The position numbers and the translations under genes were made by a program. From the NCBI RefSeq assembly GCF_027744825.2, contig NC_071338.1:25000001-25064000 (forward strand): DNA of 64,000 nucleotides, in the 5' to 3' direction. Below are positions 1-13,383 of this stretch, piece by piece. The notes beneath the pieces were generated by a model. It made no database searches. It saw only the letters and a list, made by a program, of their open reading frames with translations, and was not told where the DNA came from. Positions within the stretch are counted from its first letter, which is position 1, and each line of letters starts with the position of its first letter. Origin of the DNA: Synchiropus splendidus (lineage: Eukaryota > Chordata > Actinopteri > Syngnathiformes > Callionymidae).

Positions 1-3000
1 TTAAACAATAACAAGCATCCCATTGTTCATTCATCCCATTCCATTCAGTTCAACACCTTTATTGTGATTCTCACTTGTGGCGAATAACGTGTGACAGATA
101 TCTTGGGCGTCTAATTTATATTGTAGTGGTGCCGGGCGCCTGACATGGGCGTTCTGGTCGGCGCTCTTGTTACGGCCGAGAACATATTTAAATGAGTATT
201 TAAAAACATTGATTGAACACGAAGCAGCCGCGATGATAAATTAACTTTTATGTGCACGGAACCGAGACAAGGAGGCTGCAAATCAAAACATGCCGGACAT
301 TTATCTGACGCGCATGTGGCGATAGAATGAAAGTCACCAGGCATCTTGTTGATTAAAACCATCCGCAGACAGACGGGAGGCGCGCGGAGACATAAAGGGG
401 GATGAGGAGCGAGTATAGTAAAGACATATCACCTGAAAAAAAGGGAACCTGACAGTGAAATATGGTTATGAGAGACGGGATTCATGGAAAGAATAAACAG
501 AGCGAGGCGAAGGGAAGTGCAATGGAGGATCAAATCTTGTTAACACCGTGTCGTGACCCCGGCCAGCAGCCGTCATCTTCAGGTCACCGTCACTCCGCCA
601 CTCAGTTTAATTGACATTAGCCGTGACTTCCCGTCCTGGACGGTGGACGGTGGGTGAGAGCCGGCGGGTCAGTGAATGTCATGGAACAAAAGGCAGATGA
701 CACCGACAGTCGAGAACAACTGGAGGCAATGAGAGATGTGAACCCCTTCAGAGGGAGGTTCCAGGTGTGGATCAACAGGGTAGGAGTGAGAGGACGACCT
801 TCCACTCGGAAGGAACCAAGGTGTGTGATATTCCGTGTGATATTTAAAATTTCTGTTGATAGTACGTACTCTATACAAGTAACATCCGACTTATCCGGGA
901 TCGGTCGTAAGTCAGATTGGACATAAGTGGAATGCCATTCAAAATAGCCGACGTGAGGGTTATAGGTACTACTGTAGTGGTAGATCGCTGTGTGAGAGTG
1001 AGATGCTGGGATACTGTGCTGCCGTAACTGTTGTACGTGATGCTGCTGCTACGTGCTGCGGTGCCAGACATTGAACTAAAAAAAAAGCATCTGCTGGCCT
1101 TGGACGTAAGTCGAGTAGGTCATAAGTCAGATGTTGGAGGAACAGATGGAAGAGGACATCAACGGCAGAAACAACAATATCAAGGTGAGAAGACCAAGAA
1201 GAACGATGATGAAGAACAAGGCAGAAGAGGTTGATGAATAAAGACGATGGCAGAATAGACAAAGATGCCGAACACAACACCAACAAAGACGTAGATCAGG
1301 GGTGTCAAACTGATCCCCAAACCTTGCACGCACATACGGTTGAGCCAATCAATGAAGAATGAAACTTGATCCATTAGATTCAATTGAATCTGTCCATCAG
1401 CCACTGAGGCTTTAAACATTTCAAGCATGACTCAAACATGGTACATGTTATTAAGCTTAACCATCGCAGTACCATTTTGGCCCACTGGAGGGCTCCACTG
1501 CAGGTGATTCCAAAAAATTCTTTTGAATCAGACGACTAGACAGGAAGTGACTCCAGTCAATCAAGGATGACATTCTGCTCTGTCCTCAGATCACTGGTCC
1601 AAAATTGAACCTGGTGTTTGTTGCATGAAATGAAGAGAAGCAGATTGAGAAACTGAGCGCAGCTCTGTGGTGTAATTTGTGGGCGAGCGGTTAAAAGTCA
1701 GGTGAGGGGCAGCGATGCTGACCGGACGGTTTCTACTCTAACAGGTCCAAGTTGTTTCTCAAACCTCAGCAGATGTGGTGCGCGATGAGTCCTGCGTAAG
1801 CAGATCGACGAGTCCGAGTCAGCAATCATCACGACAGACGGACCAATTGTAGACTTCTCTCACATCTTTTTCCTTTATGAATACTAATTAAAACCATTTT
1901 CTGGAGCAGAATTTCACTGTCTCCACATGAAAGAGCTTTATACTCACGTATATCTGTGTGTGGGACGCAGAGCCGCGCTGTCTGAGTCGCTCACGTCTAG
2001 TTTTGAAACACTTATCCTCCTGTTGACAGATGAGGCTTGAGTTTTTCCATGACAACCAGGACTTGGAGTCGTAACAGTAACAGGCTAACCAGCCTCAACA
2101 GTTAACCAAGAGGAGGTGACAGAACTCCTCCAGCAATGAGAACAATGTTAACTTTCTGTCCATCTGTGTTATACAGAGTGGGGTTTGTTATGAGGCAGTA
2201 ACTTTTCATAGATGAGACACACACCAACACACACATTTTTAGTATAAAGTGCTGTGAACATCTTTGTCTTGACAACTCAGGGACAATTATCTGGACTATG
2301 CTGCCATCTAGTGGTGGTGTTATGATATAGGTCTGACTGATGAAAGCACAAGTGCTGGCTTTAGGTAAACTGATTTGCTCGGTGAATGATTTTGATACAC
2401 AAATCTGTCACATGTTCAGGAGTTGAAGACGAAGCCTCCGTCCCGCCATGAGCTCCAGGCTCAGCCACGGTAGACATGGTTTCTCCTCTGGCCTGTACAG
2501 TCGGGTCCACTTTGGGTCGTGTCAGACAGGAGAATGCGGGAGGCTGCTGATAACGTCGACCGCCAATCTGCAGTCTGAGCCCACACAACAAGCTCTCAGA
2601 TTAGCCTCAATCCCTGAAGGCAATTAAAAACTCATTTGTCTTCCTTCCGATGGCAGCCAGTCGGTCACAAGTGTTTCCTGCTTCAGTTTAGCCCGGCTAT
2701 CAGTCACCGCAAGTTTGTGTCGTAGCTCAGGGTCCGAGGAAACTCATCTGAGCAGCGCTAAGGACCGAAGCCGAAAAAGAAATAATTCGATTCTGCCTCA
2801 TCACCTGACTCATTTATGAGGTCATTTCAGGCAGGCAGATTGACATGATGGGCTGAATTAGACCCTTAATTCTGAGTTATCCCGCTGCCACATGTGACCG
2901 TCCCTGCTGGCACCCATGAGAATAACTATCAGACTTTCATGCATGTGTCTGACATTGTAGATTTTGCTGCCCTTTATTTTTGTTTTTTATTATTATATTT

Positions 3001-3272
3001 TTATTTATTGAAAACAAAATCAAAAGAATTTTTTTTTATTAATTTACTTTTTTGTTTTGTTTTTTCAGACTGGAGGACTTAACCTTGAACACTTTTGTCT
3101 AATTCTTGAGTATATAAATACATATTCAATGCATTTGAAAAAAAACTATGCCCTTTTCTTCTACATTTCAGCTTGTTTCCTTCCCCAATTATTTATTTGT
3201 GTCCGAAAGAAGTGAAAAAGTACGAACGACTGATATCAATATGGGCTGGATGAAAAGTTTGGCGGAGGTGTG
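1..3272. other. Gene-free stretch before the L1 insertion
   Basis: No exon, RNA gene or promoter recognised. 881-1135 is a possible inverted-repeat element (listed separately); 2960-3070 is T-rich. The first 360 bases are non-repetitive with several TAAT/ATTTAAAT words, possibly conserved noncoding DNA. Confidence 0.45.
881..1135. mobile_element. Possible small inverted-repeat element
   Basis: AACATCCGACTTAT (881-894) and ATAAGTCAGATGTT (about 1121-1135) are inverted with one mismatch. Related words GTCGTAAGTCAGAT and GACGTAAGTCGAG lie just inside each end. A fragment GTCTTAAGTCAGGAGATGT recurs near 5278. No coding content. Confidence 0.4.
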
Positions 3273-4287
3273 TGGTGTTGGAGTGTATTTTTTTTAACTG
3301 TTTATTTTTCAAATTTTAAATTTTACAAAATACAGGCATTATGATTGAAAATGATACATATAATGGTTTATAACATGTAAGAAAAAACAGAACAATAAAA
3401 TAAAAAATAAAAAAATAAAACACAGACAGAAAAACATTGGGGATATTACAATAACTTATAATTACGATAAGGTTGGATTTCTTTGCTGAAAAATGTTCCA
3501 CTTTGTCCATCTTTTTGTGTATAACCCAGTTTTCAGTCTCAACAGAGAGGTCAAATACTCCATCTGCCTTATTTCTTCAATAATGTCCGTCCAACTTCGT
3601 ACATCAGGTCCATCAGTTTTCATCCAGTTCCTTGTAATAGCTTTTTTAGCAGCAAGCATCAAGATTTTAAATAAATATTGATCACCATGTTGCACCTGCG
3701 AGGGCAAGAGTCCCAGCAAACATATCTGTGGGTCCTTAAGAATATTACATTCAAATATCTCCTCAAGAATATTTATAACATTGTCCCAGAACGTTTGTAT
3801 TTTAATACAGGTCCAAAATATATGTGAATGAGAAGCATTCATGTGCCCACATTTTCTCCAGCATTGTTGTGGTTTTCCCAGTTGTTTGCCTCTCATATGC
3901 GGTGTGATGAAAAATCTTATCAAGGTCTTCCAGCCAAATTCCCTCCATTTTCTCGAAGCTGTAGTACTGTGTTGTGTATTGCACATTAAACCCCATTCTT
4001 TTTTAGATATTGTGATTTCCAACTCCTGTTCCCATTTTGTTTTAACATACAGTGTGTTTGCACCGTTGTTTTTCTGTAAGCCCCCATACACTTTAGAGAC
4101 TATTTTTGTAGGTACTTCTTTATAGGCCTCTACAAACACCTGAACAATTTCATTTCCTTCAGGAGAGAGTTTGTGTCTAATGTCAGTGTTGAAAAAATGT
4201 CTAATCTGCAAGTATCTGAAAAAATCTTCATTGTCCAATTTGAACTCTTTCTTAATTTTCTCAAATGTTTGGTGTTGGAGTGTATTT
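3273..4287 (-). mobile_element. 5'-truncated L1-like LINE with 18-bp target-site duplication
   Basis: TGGTGTTGGAGTGTATTT occurs at 3273-3290 and again at 4270-4287. Between them lies a minus-strand insert of about 979 bp. It consists of the last about 270 codons of an L1-type ORF2, a 171-bp 3' UTR and a short A tail (T-run at 3291). Truncation at the 5' end plus a long target duplication is the signature of target-primed reverse transcription. Confidence 0.9.
3462..4238 (-). pseudogene. C-terminal part of an L1-like ORF2 protein (truncated)
   Basis: A 258-codon frame, open beyond its first start-like codon right up to the insertion breakpoint at 4269. It encodes the region after the reverse transcriptase of fish L1-like ORF2. 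Recognisable parts are the WLEDLDK-type neighbours in another frame, a Cys/His-rich segment CWRKCGHMNASHSHIFWTC and the Trp/Lys-rich C-terminus ending MDKWNIF-like. The cysteine-rich piece matches the CCHC-like C-terminal domain of L1 ORF2. There is no endonuclease or catalytic palm, so the copy is dead. The lack of stops suggests recent insertion. Confidence 0.75.
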
Positions 4288-7200
4288 AATTAAATGTTTT
4301 TATGATTCTAAATGTGTTCGTTTTGTCAAAAAGAGTTTTTTTTTAACTCTCAACTGGGGGATTGGATGACTCACTAGGAAGTGACTGCCACTGCAACACA
4401 TTGTGAGTGGCTTAGTAAAACTGGAAAACAGATCAAGTGGCTCAGAGTTTTCTCTGGGTTTAACTTCCAGCGTGACACTGATCCAAATCAGACCCAGTCG
4501 ACAGAGTCGGCGGGTCAGCAGTGGCTGTTGTGACCGAGAGCGGAGGAACAGAGTGTGAAACAGACAAAAGCGGTGGAGAGAGTGACGGATCCCAACAGCG
4601 AGAGAAGAAGAAAAGCAGATAAGGCGACAGCAGGGAAGGTTTCTGAGGCCAGGCAGGTTGGAGTGTGCTGGCCGGGCCCCAGCGGAGCCATCGATCCAGG
4701 CCGGTCTTACATCAGAGACAGGAAACCTGAGCCGTGTGCTTCATCACCTTCCCCACCGTCCTCCTCCTCCTCCTCCTCAGTTCTACAACCCCGCGCCATG
4801 CAAACCTCCATTTTTCTCCTGCTCAGGACCCTGATCCAGGAGCTGCTGCGACCAGCTCCGCTCCACATTCATCATCCCGGGCCGCACCAACACTAAGTGC
4901 ACATGGACATCCATTCACAGCCGCTCGTTCATTACGCTCCCCACATGAGCGTGTGTGTCGCTGTGGCACCGGGTGTGTGAACATGTGTGCACATCAGTCT
5001 GTATAAACGCTCGCCTGTCTCGGCTGTCTGCTTAAGCTATTGTTTTGAAAAGAGGGGAGGGTGAGCGCCATGCGACTGGAGGGGGGGTAACAAGGTTAGG
5101 TTATCGAATTTGTTTAGGCGTCACCGTCTCCTGTGGGAGTCAGTTTCAGCCCCCAACACACACAGACTGTCCAGCCTTCATCCTTCACCCGCAGCACTCG
5201 AGGATCTGTTGCCAGGGAAGAGAAGTAAAGCAGTATTTTAGTCATGTTGACAAACCTGAAGTAGTTTGGGGTTATAGGTCTTAAGTCAGGAGATGTATTG
5301 TTGAGTGAAGCCGCACGTTGAAGTGGATGGAGCAGGCACTGGACAGACATCAGATGTGAGCTAACAAGAAGCTGTCCGTCTCTGTTTAGCCAGCAGCAGT
5401 TGTGACTGTGCTTCCAGAGGAGCCTGGTGGCTACTATGGCTCCGACTCAAATAATAACGTCCATCCATTAGCTGATATCCACCTCCTTCTGTTTCCATCT
5501 CAAATGCTTCCATGTTCCACCCGCCTCTTTTGTTCCCATGCACCCAAAGCTTTTATTTTTGACTGCTCTGCTTCACTCAACAACTTTCGCTCCTGGCCAA
5601 AGTCGCTCAGGTTTGAGGCTCTGACGCTGGTCCATTTGATTCATTTTGGTGCAGCTGACTGCTGGATTAACCGTCTCCCTAGACGCTTTTACACTGCTTT
5701 TACAGAAGGTTTGTGCTGCCCCAGTCCAGTTGCTGGATTACTGGGCTCACGTTTTCACCTCTGCTGATTCTTTGATGAAATGCCGGCACACCACCGTGCT
5801 AAACCATCAGCACAGTATTCCAGTGTCACTGTGACAGTCACATTATTGATCTCCTGCAAGTCACATCTGATCTCAGTCACGTCACAATTGATTTGAAAGC
5901 AAAGATAGTCCACTCAAGTGAAGCACTGATTCATATCTGCTGCTGTGTCTTCTGGACCTCATGCTCCAGGAGGACGCAGCCGAACTCACAGCCAAAACAG
6001 CCAACCATTCCTTCACACAGATCAGTCACACATCCCGGGTGTCAGATCAATACAGAGAGGAAAATCAAAATGATACATATGTTGAGCTATGAATTATAGA
6101 TGTGCTGTGTATGACATCAGCATGAGAGGAATCTTATTGCTGTCAGCCAGTCTGTTTGTCAGGAGTTGGAAATACAGGCTCGCAGTAACTTCAACCTCCA
6201 CTTGGGGAGCTGTAGGAGACTGCTGAAACACAACATGACCATGGCGAGGGAGTGTGTGGGTTCAAGTCCCTCTGAGGCAACAGGCAGAAGAAGAATTTAA
6301 AATTAAAATTGAATCTCCACTGCAACTAATCGTTGTGCAATGTAAACAAACCTGCAACAGCCTCCATGAGAAAGGACTGGAGGCATTAGCTGCCATTTGC
6401 CATGCATGACTCGCCTGTGGTCTCCGTGATTAATATTTCAACGTTCCAGGTGAGTCCAGCAGCGATGAAGTAGCAAGCAAGGAAGCTGAAAGCTGCCGCT
6501 TCAGTGTAAAAAAAGACTGTGTTGTGAAGTACGGAAAAACTTGAGCAATGTGGACCGTTGTAGAATCAAAACAATTCAAAATCAGTTGTGTGACTGACTT
6601 GAGGCCTGAATTTCTGCCATTTAGTGAACTTCAAACAGACTATATTTCACTCTCACGACATGGATGGATCAAGATTTCTGATTTGCCGTACGATTACACA
6701 GCCAAGGGGCGACGTACAGGCAGCAGGGAGTCAACGTTGCAAATACTATTCATTAAAAATAATAACTAATTGGAAATGTAATATTCGACATGTAATATCA
6801 TGCAATTTAAAGATACATATAGAGGACCCTCACGAGTGCAGTGAAGCGTGGGACGTTGACCTCGTCCATCCAGTCAGTCCACAATCACATGCTTCCACGT
6901 TCAGGTTGTTTTGCTAAAGAAGCTAATGCTGATGAGCACTTGTTGTCATCTTCATGTGTTGCCAGGAACCATGTCATTTCTTTCATTTAGAATGTTATTG
7001 TACCTTGTGGTCATCATCTGATTTTTTATTTTATTTTATTGATTCATTCTTATTTTGATAGTTATATGATTTTTACTTTTTCAATCATACATTTTTCAAT
7101 TCATTCACTTTGCTTATTTTTCTCTGGACATTCTTTTTTTTTATGACACTGGCTTTCCTGCCGGTTTTCATCTTGTTCAATACGTATATAGCTTTATTTT

Positions 7201-8517
7201 CACTTTTTAAATCATTTTATTTTATTAATGTTTAGTTGAGGTGCTGTGCAAGTCTGGTGGCTCTACGGTGTAACCTTTGTGCTGCGTCTTATATTAGTTT
7301 CAGGATGGCCTCGCACTCTAAGTCATGTCACCAGTATTCCTGTTTTCACAGCTATATTTCTCTGCTCATCTCGGTAACTATTTGAACTGGTGGAGCACAA
7401 TTCTGTACAAATGATTCTTCTCTCCACGCCTCTTCGACTCTGTCTGTCTGGAGTCTGGATGCACCTGCCGCGATTGAAATGAAAAAACTACCAGTGAACT
7501 CCTTTCACCGTCTCGGCCTCGATGGTCCACCAACACCGAGCTTTGGCTCGAAAGTTTGCAACCTAATTTTGGTAACGCCGTTAGCAATGAGGAATCTTCT
7601 TGGAAGGAGGGGCTTTGATCCCGTCACGCCGCCACAGAGTGAATAAATGCTCATGGTGATCGATATCTATTTCCTGGGGTGTCAGGTTTCAGAATAATGC
7701 CTGGACTGAGCCGGCGTTTCAGCAGACTCCCATCACAGTTTCTCCTCAGCCGCCCGCCACTTCCTCTGGCCAAGGAGAGAAAATCCCTACAAATCAGATT
7801 AAACAAATGATTTTTGGGCAAGTCATTGATCATCCATCTCGACTGAGCGGCCTAACTGGGAGATCCCAGAAGCGCAGAGCGGCATCTGAGAAGAGAATGT
7901 GCCTCTAATCCGGTTTGCAATTCCTGTTTATCCTGCGCAGATCAGCAGCGCTAACTCAATCGCTGCAAGGTCTCCATCACGCTGATGCTGTGAGGTGGAA
8001 AGAGTCCGGCCAGGAACACGGGTGGCTGGATTGGATTTCCAAATACAGGAGCCCAGATGTTGGAAGAAAGACTCTTTTTCGTTCCCTTTAACAGGGATCT
8101 AAGATTCCGATATTTACAGTGAAGAGCAAGGAGGCTTCTCACATGGTCCTCTCACAGACTCGACGTGGAAGAGTTGATATCAAAAAGTTGGAAACCAACA
8201 GGCTCGAACTCAAATCCCAAATATCGGGTGAACTCTGGCCTGCAGAAGTAAGCGCAACTTCCTGCCCTGGAATTCTTTGTACTTCCACGAGCAGCTCATG
8301 TAAAATACATTTTACATCTGTAAACTAAATTATTACTCACGCGGGACAACAAAAAGGCCAGAACTCCTGCCAGAGAGCCAATCAATGTCCGGGCCGGGCT
8401 AAAAGCATGAATCTGGGGAGGGGCCGCCACTTAAGAGCAGGACTTTTATTCTTTAATCAATTTATTGGTGCACTGGTCGTTCTGTTAAGGACAATAAACT
8501 GTTCTCTGTCTGCGTGT
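4288..8517. other. Gene-free stretch
   Basis: No exon recognised. The 4.7-4.9 kb part has a CCTCCT run. 7020-7220 is T-rich. A tRNA B-box-like phrase at about 6248-6260 lacks the rest of a tRNA. 7560-8130 is unique, non-repetitive and of mixed composition. Confidence 0.4.
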
Positions 8518-8662
8518 CTGCCTCTCCTTGTACAGCTGTACTTGTGGGGACCAAGTCTTGGAAGCACACCTACTTGGGAGACCTTAAGCATTTGTGGGGA
8601 CATTTTGCTGGTCCCCACAAGTTTAAGCCTCAATTTGAGGATTAAAACTTCAAAATAACTGG
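8518..8662 (-). repeat. Fish 'GTGGGGACC' dispersed repeat, partial copy
   Basis: CTTGTGGGGACCAAGTCTTG, GGGGACATTTTGCTGGTCCC and CAAGTTTAAGCCTCAATTTG, then ACTTCAAAATAACTGGGTC: the reverse complement of the repeat seen at 17222-17440 and 20335-20575. Confidence 0.75.
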
Positions 8663-9009
8663 GTCTTTATGTGTAAGAGTCCTGGTTCAGGTTGGCTAGA
8701 GATGTGTTTGCCGTGTGGACCCTTCGGTGTGTGTACAGAGTAATCTGGCAGCGAGTATATGAACAGCGCACCAAGAAATCCAATGACGTAGCTGAAGACG
8801 GTCGAAGCCTCGAACTGGCTGATCGGTTCAGGAAATGGATCGAGCAGTTCAATTCCAGATTTAAGCTGCATGAGACGCAATGGAGGTGCCCCGTTTTGAC
8901 ACGTTTTGTGTGCAGCTATGTATCGATTATCGATTAATGTTGTCACGAGAAAGAGAAAGTTTTCCCGTTTGGGAACACTTCGATCTTATCTCTGCCAACA
9001 AGGTTAGTA

Positions 9010-9011
<2 letters not shown>

Positions 9012-9081
<70 letters not shown>
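9012..9081. repeat. (TA)n microsatellite
   Basis: About 35 uninterrupted TA units. Confidence 0.98.
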
Positions 9082-9083
<2 letters not shown>

Positions 9084-10229
9084 GGGGAAATTCTGTCAAA
9101 GAAAAGGATCAGGCTCAGTCCAAAAACAATATATTTTTTAATAAAAATAATTGAAATTAAATTTTGCTGTGTGTGTGTATACATCTTAGTCATGTCTTCT
9201 CAGACACCATTATGGCATTTACCCTCATCTATGTCTTATATTGTTGATGACAATCCCACTGAAAGCTTTGGGCAACAAAAGTTCATGCTTGCAGAATCTT
9301 CTATTTAATGTCCACTTGGTGCTGCCAGAGCGCAAATGAACCTCCTTGAAGAGTCGACTCCTGAGTTGAATCAATTCTTCTAAATGCCTCAGTACTTCAA
9401 GAAGCTCCATCTCACCATCACGAAGGTTAGCCATTTGTCTTGGTTAGGTTTAGGGTGAGAGGCAGGGGAAAGCATATGTATGTGTGTTTTTGGATAAGTG
9501 ACCTTCCTAATGAATTGGGAATTCCCAAGTTAGACAAGTAGCTTTTGCTAAAAACAACTTTCACAGCGTCCTTTGACAAAGCCTTTGAAGCAGATGAAAG
9601 TCCTTTTGGTGCATTTTTATTCCTGGCAGACTGAGATGGAAGTGTCGCGTCAGAATCAGTGCACTGCACAGTTCTACTGAGCCAAGAAACCTGTCACTCT
9701 CACCGCAGACATGTCGACGCTCCCTGACAAACGAACAAATGCTCCTCCCAGAGATGACACCAGAGTAGATGAGCACGGTTTTATTATCTCGCCACTTTTA
9801 TCTTCTTCAACTCTTAACAAGGCCTAAGAAACCCTGAGAGGAGGACGGCATCCTCCAGTGGACGGGAAGAAAAGAGGCAGCGGTCCTGCTTAATGGGCCT
9901 ATTTGTGGAGAATGTCTGGACGGGCCCGTATCTTTATCTGCACGGTGCGTGGAGGAAGGAGAAACCTGAAGCCGACGTCCAGCACGTCTACCACACCGAT
10001 GACAAGCAGGTGGAGCAGAGAGGTCAGCGGAGCGTGACGCGACCAGACGTTGAAGAAGGGCCTGTGACGGATGAGAAACTCTTCCCACGTCAAGATTGAA
10101 AGAGGATTCTGGACCTGGATGTCACTGGTTCTGACAGTTCACTGAGATAATGGGCTTTGTATTGATACATTGTGGCGGTTCTAGTTCCGGTTTTTATTAG
10201 TCTTTTCAGTGCAGGGTAAGAATTATATT
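9082..10229. other. Gene-free stretch
   Basis: No exon or repeat family recognised. Confidence 0.4.
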
Positions 10230-10320
10230 TCCATGAAACGTCACTTCATTTTTAAGAAGAAGAGCGCCACCTACTGAGCTCTGATAATGTGGACACTGTT
10301 TCATGAAGCCTCACCAGCAC
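10230..10320. repeat. Copy of the 'GAGGCTTCATGAAAC' repeat family
   Basis: AGAGCGCCACCTACTGAGCT, ATGTGGACACTGTTTCATGA and AGCCTCACCAGCAC are the reverse complement of the copy at 49001. Confidence 0.65.
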
Positions 10321-10641
10321 ATCCCTACACAGCACAACACCCTGCAAAACACCATCGACATCCATTCGTGTATGACAGAAAGTTGCTGAAAACTTCACAA
10401 CTTTGTGTCGTTTGCGTCTCCAGCGGTGGTCACTGTGTGTCCGGCGTGAGACGTGCAGCCGGAATTACCAATTAGTTTACCAATTGGCTGCAGCAGATTC
10501 GATTGGTTTGTAATTAATTCTAGTTACTGGCCCGTAGAGCAGGACGGATGGCGCCATGCCTTTGTCCTACTGACACACAATCCCAGTCAGCCGGGCCTCC
10601 AGGGGGAGGCAGCAGACATCAATACAGGACCCTTCTGAGCG

Positions 10642-10665
10642 CACACACACACACACACACACACA
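10642..10665. repeat. (CA)n microsatellite
   Basis: Twelve CA units. Confidence 0.95.
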
Positions 10666-11044
10666 TGCAGCAAGCCTGCCCCCGTACACAGGGACACACA
10701 ATACCTCGCACACAGAGGGAGCCACAAACACACACAGATGGAGCCCCTCTGCAGCGCTCGGCTGCTTCTGGAGAAACCTCAACTGCCTGAGAAGGTGCTG
10801 ACGGCGAACAAAGGCAAGAGGAGTCTTGGGTTACGAGACCCCAACTCACGATTCCATCAGAAGTCACTCATGCTGATCTTTTGTTTTTCTGATTCAAACA
10901 CCAACGTGTGCGTGCGAATCTCCTGTGTGAGTCCGAGCGGAGGTCACACTGAAGGTCAAGGCTCCACCGGCTCCAGAGTGGAGGTTGAAACAGATCAATG
11001 GTCAGGATAAAAATACACAGCAACTCTTGCTGCTCTCTTTGAAA

Positions 11045-11080
11045 ACACACACACACACACACACACATACACACACACAG
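11045..11080. repeat. (CA)n microsatellite
   Basis: About 17 CA units with one TA interruption. Confidence 0.95.
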
Positions 11081-13111
11081 TCCATACTCACACCCGCTGG
11101 ACAAATGACTTAAATGCCACTACAAATGATCCCGCGCTCTTTTAATGAAAGCGATACGAGAGCGAGAGCCCACAAGTGTGAGGGCCGGCTTTTAAGATAA
11201 CGGTGCAGTAATGGAGGGCCATTAAAAGATCATAACAGCTTAAATGATGAGCTCTCTATTGTTGCTCCGGCGCAAGTCTGCTGCAATCAAAGCACAGTTT
11301 ACACTAAATATAAAGTGGCAGGTAAAGTTACTCTTTCTGTCGTGGCGGCGGCTGCACAGGCCGCCAGTGCTTGTACATACCGTCTTCATTACACCTTCAT
11401 TCTGTGTGACAGGCGAATCACAGGGCCTCACTGCCAGCTACCAAACATCAGAGATCATGCTACAATTTGTTGATATTATCAAGAGTAAAACTGCATTTAA
11501 CAAACAGTGCTTCCTGTTTTGTTTTGTTGTTTGTAGCTGTGATGTAGTTCCTTACAAAATGCTAGAATAATAGCCCTAATGTTGGACTCCTATTCCATCC
11601 GTGGATCCTGGATCCTGAGTCTCTGCAGCTCGCAATATCGGGTTAAAGTTGAATTTGGTTTGAGCAAAAGGCAACATGGTCCACGGGGGGTAGGGTTTAA
11701 GGCCCATACATGCTCACATATTTGCATGTGTTCTTTATACTGGTGTTGCTGTTCACCAATATATCCACCGTGGGGCAGCCCAAAGTCAAAAGTTCACGCC
11801 AACAACAAACTCCAAAACAAACATGGCGACTGTGGAAGTCGAATTAATAACAGATCTTCCACAAAAGAGGACAAAGGAGGCAGCATTGTTGGAGCCGGTG
11901 GTCAGTGACACTGTTGTATAAAGTGCGCGTGGTAGACAGAGAACGTCTACCATTGTCATCTTCTTTGTATCTCATTCGTGTTACAACAGTAGTTTCCAGT
12001 GGTTCTGCTCCATTTGACCACATTTGCTTTGTGGAAACATGCAGAAACACAACGGAAATAAATGGACTGAAGGCTCCGTCTGTTTCTGGATTCACATGTA
12101 ACGTTGAGCATAGATGGGGCTTCAGGAGGTTAACAAGAGCTTGTGAAAACAATAATGGTGTGAGCCAGGAGTGGTCATTGGGAGTAAACTTGGCAATGAA
12201 CAAGCCCTGGCTTTAGAAATGGACATGGAGTAGCACGTGGAATTCAGGAGATGGAGTCACATTCACACAGTCAGTGGCAGCAGGAACACTGACATTTCCA
12301 GCACAAACTAGAGGCTGCAGAGAAGATCAGGAGAGTGGGACACTGGGTAGCAAGCTGGCAGCAGCAGGATATTGAATAAGAAGTGACATAAATCCTCTAA
12401 AACAAATCATAACTTGGATATTTTCTGAGATTCACCAAATCTAAAGTAGGTTCTTCTATCTCTTATTTTATTCCAAATTATATGAAAAATATATATACGT
12501 TTGAGTCTTGTGATTGAGTCCCTTTTTTTATGAATTACTTAGGTATTTACATTAGGTAGATAATTGACTTAGAAAGGCAAACACTGTCATGACATGAGCG
12601 TGTTTAATCTCCAGTGTCACTTTCATTGCTGATACATGGTCATGCATTTTTGATCATCACTGACTCCACAATGAAACGCCACACCTGCTCAGATGAATGA
12701 GGACATCAACATTCTCCATCCATCAGGATCCAGAAACAGAATCAGGGCAGGGTTTTGCTCCAGTGATGGATTGGACAGAGGTTTATGCAGATGACCCCTG
12801 GTTATGTGTCTGCGCTCGTACATCAAGACAGCGTCTCGTCCTGTTTGATAAAATATTATTTATGAGCCGGCATTCAGCGTGTGACTCCGTGTGACTCAAA
12901 CAAAAGCATCTGTCAGGAACACAGCTGACGTTTCTGCTGATGAGACCGGAACAGAGAGGATCCTGACCAGTAGCTTGTCACCTGTGACTGTCAATCATGA
13001 GGTAACTCGTGTGTTTTAGTGGAGACACGATGCATCTCGCTTAAATACAAACAACAGTGTACAAAATGAAGAGAAAAATATAGAACTCCAGACTGTAATA
13101 GTGATAGTGAT
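11081..13111. other. Gene-free stretch with a possible conserved noncoding block
   Basis: No exon recognised. 11101-11330 is non-repetitive with several TTTAAT/TTAAATGAT words and balanced composition, of the texture seen in vertebrate conserved noncoding elements. The rest is unremarkable. Confidence 0.35.
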
Positions 13112-13285
13112 GTTCTCATCAGGCTTCATGAAACAGGGCCCTCATTCTCAGAGCCCACAAGATGCCACTCTCTGCTCTAAATTCTTTGGATTTAAACAAC
13201 CATTTCTATAAAACTCCATATCATTTTGAAATAAAGAGCGCCACCTATTGGTCTCAGAAAACAAAGACAGTATTTCATGAGCCTA
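13112..13285. repeat. Copy of the 'GAGGCTTCATGAAAC' repeat family
   Basis: CATCAGGCTTCATGAAACAG, GCCCTCATTCTCAGAGCCCA, TCTTTGGATTTAAACAACC and AGAGCGCCACCTATTGG are present. The phrase TTTGGATTTAAACAA also follows the copy at 49001, so the family extends past the inverted core. Confidence 0.7.
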
Positions 13286-13383
13286 TAACTACCTATGAAT
13301 GTTTCTACTAGTACCAGTACTGATGCCACTTAAACTCCAGAGGAGCAGGAGGAGTGAGCAGCTACTGTTTCTTCAGTTGTATG

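Noticed and set aside
6230..6285. tRNA-like B box (GGTTCAAGTCC)
   Set aside because: No A box at the right distance, no cloverleaf stems and no terminator; at most a decayed tRNA-derived fragment.
8880..9308. 142-codon frame with an IYIYIY core
   Set aside because: Translation through the TA repeat; no protein family outside it.
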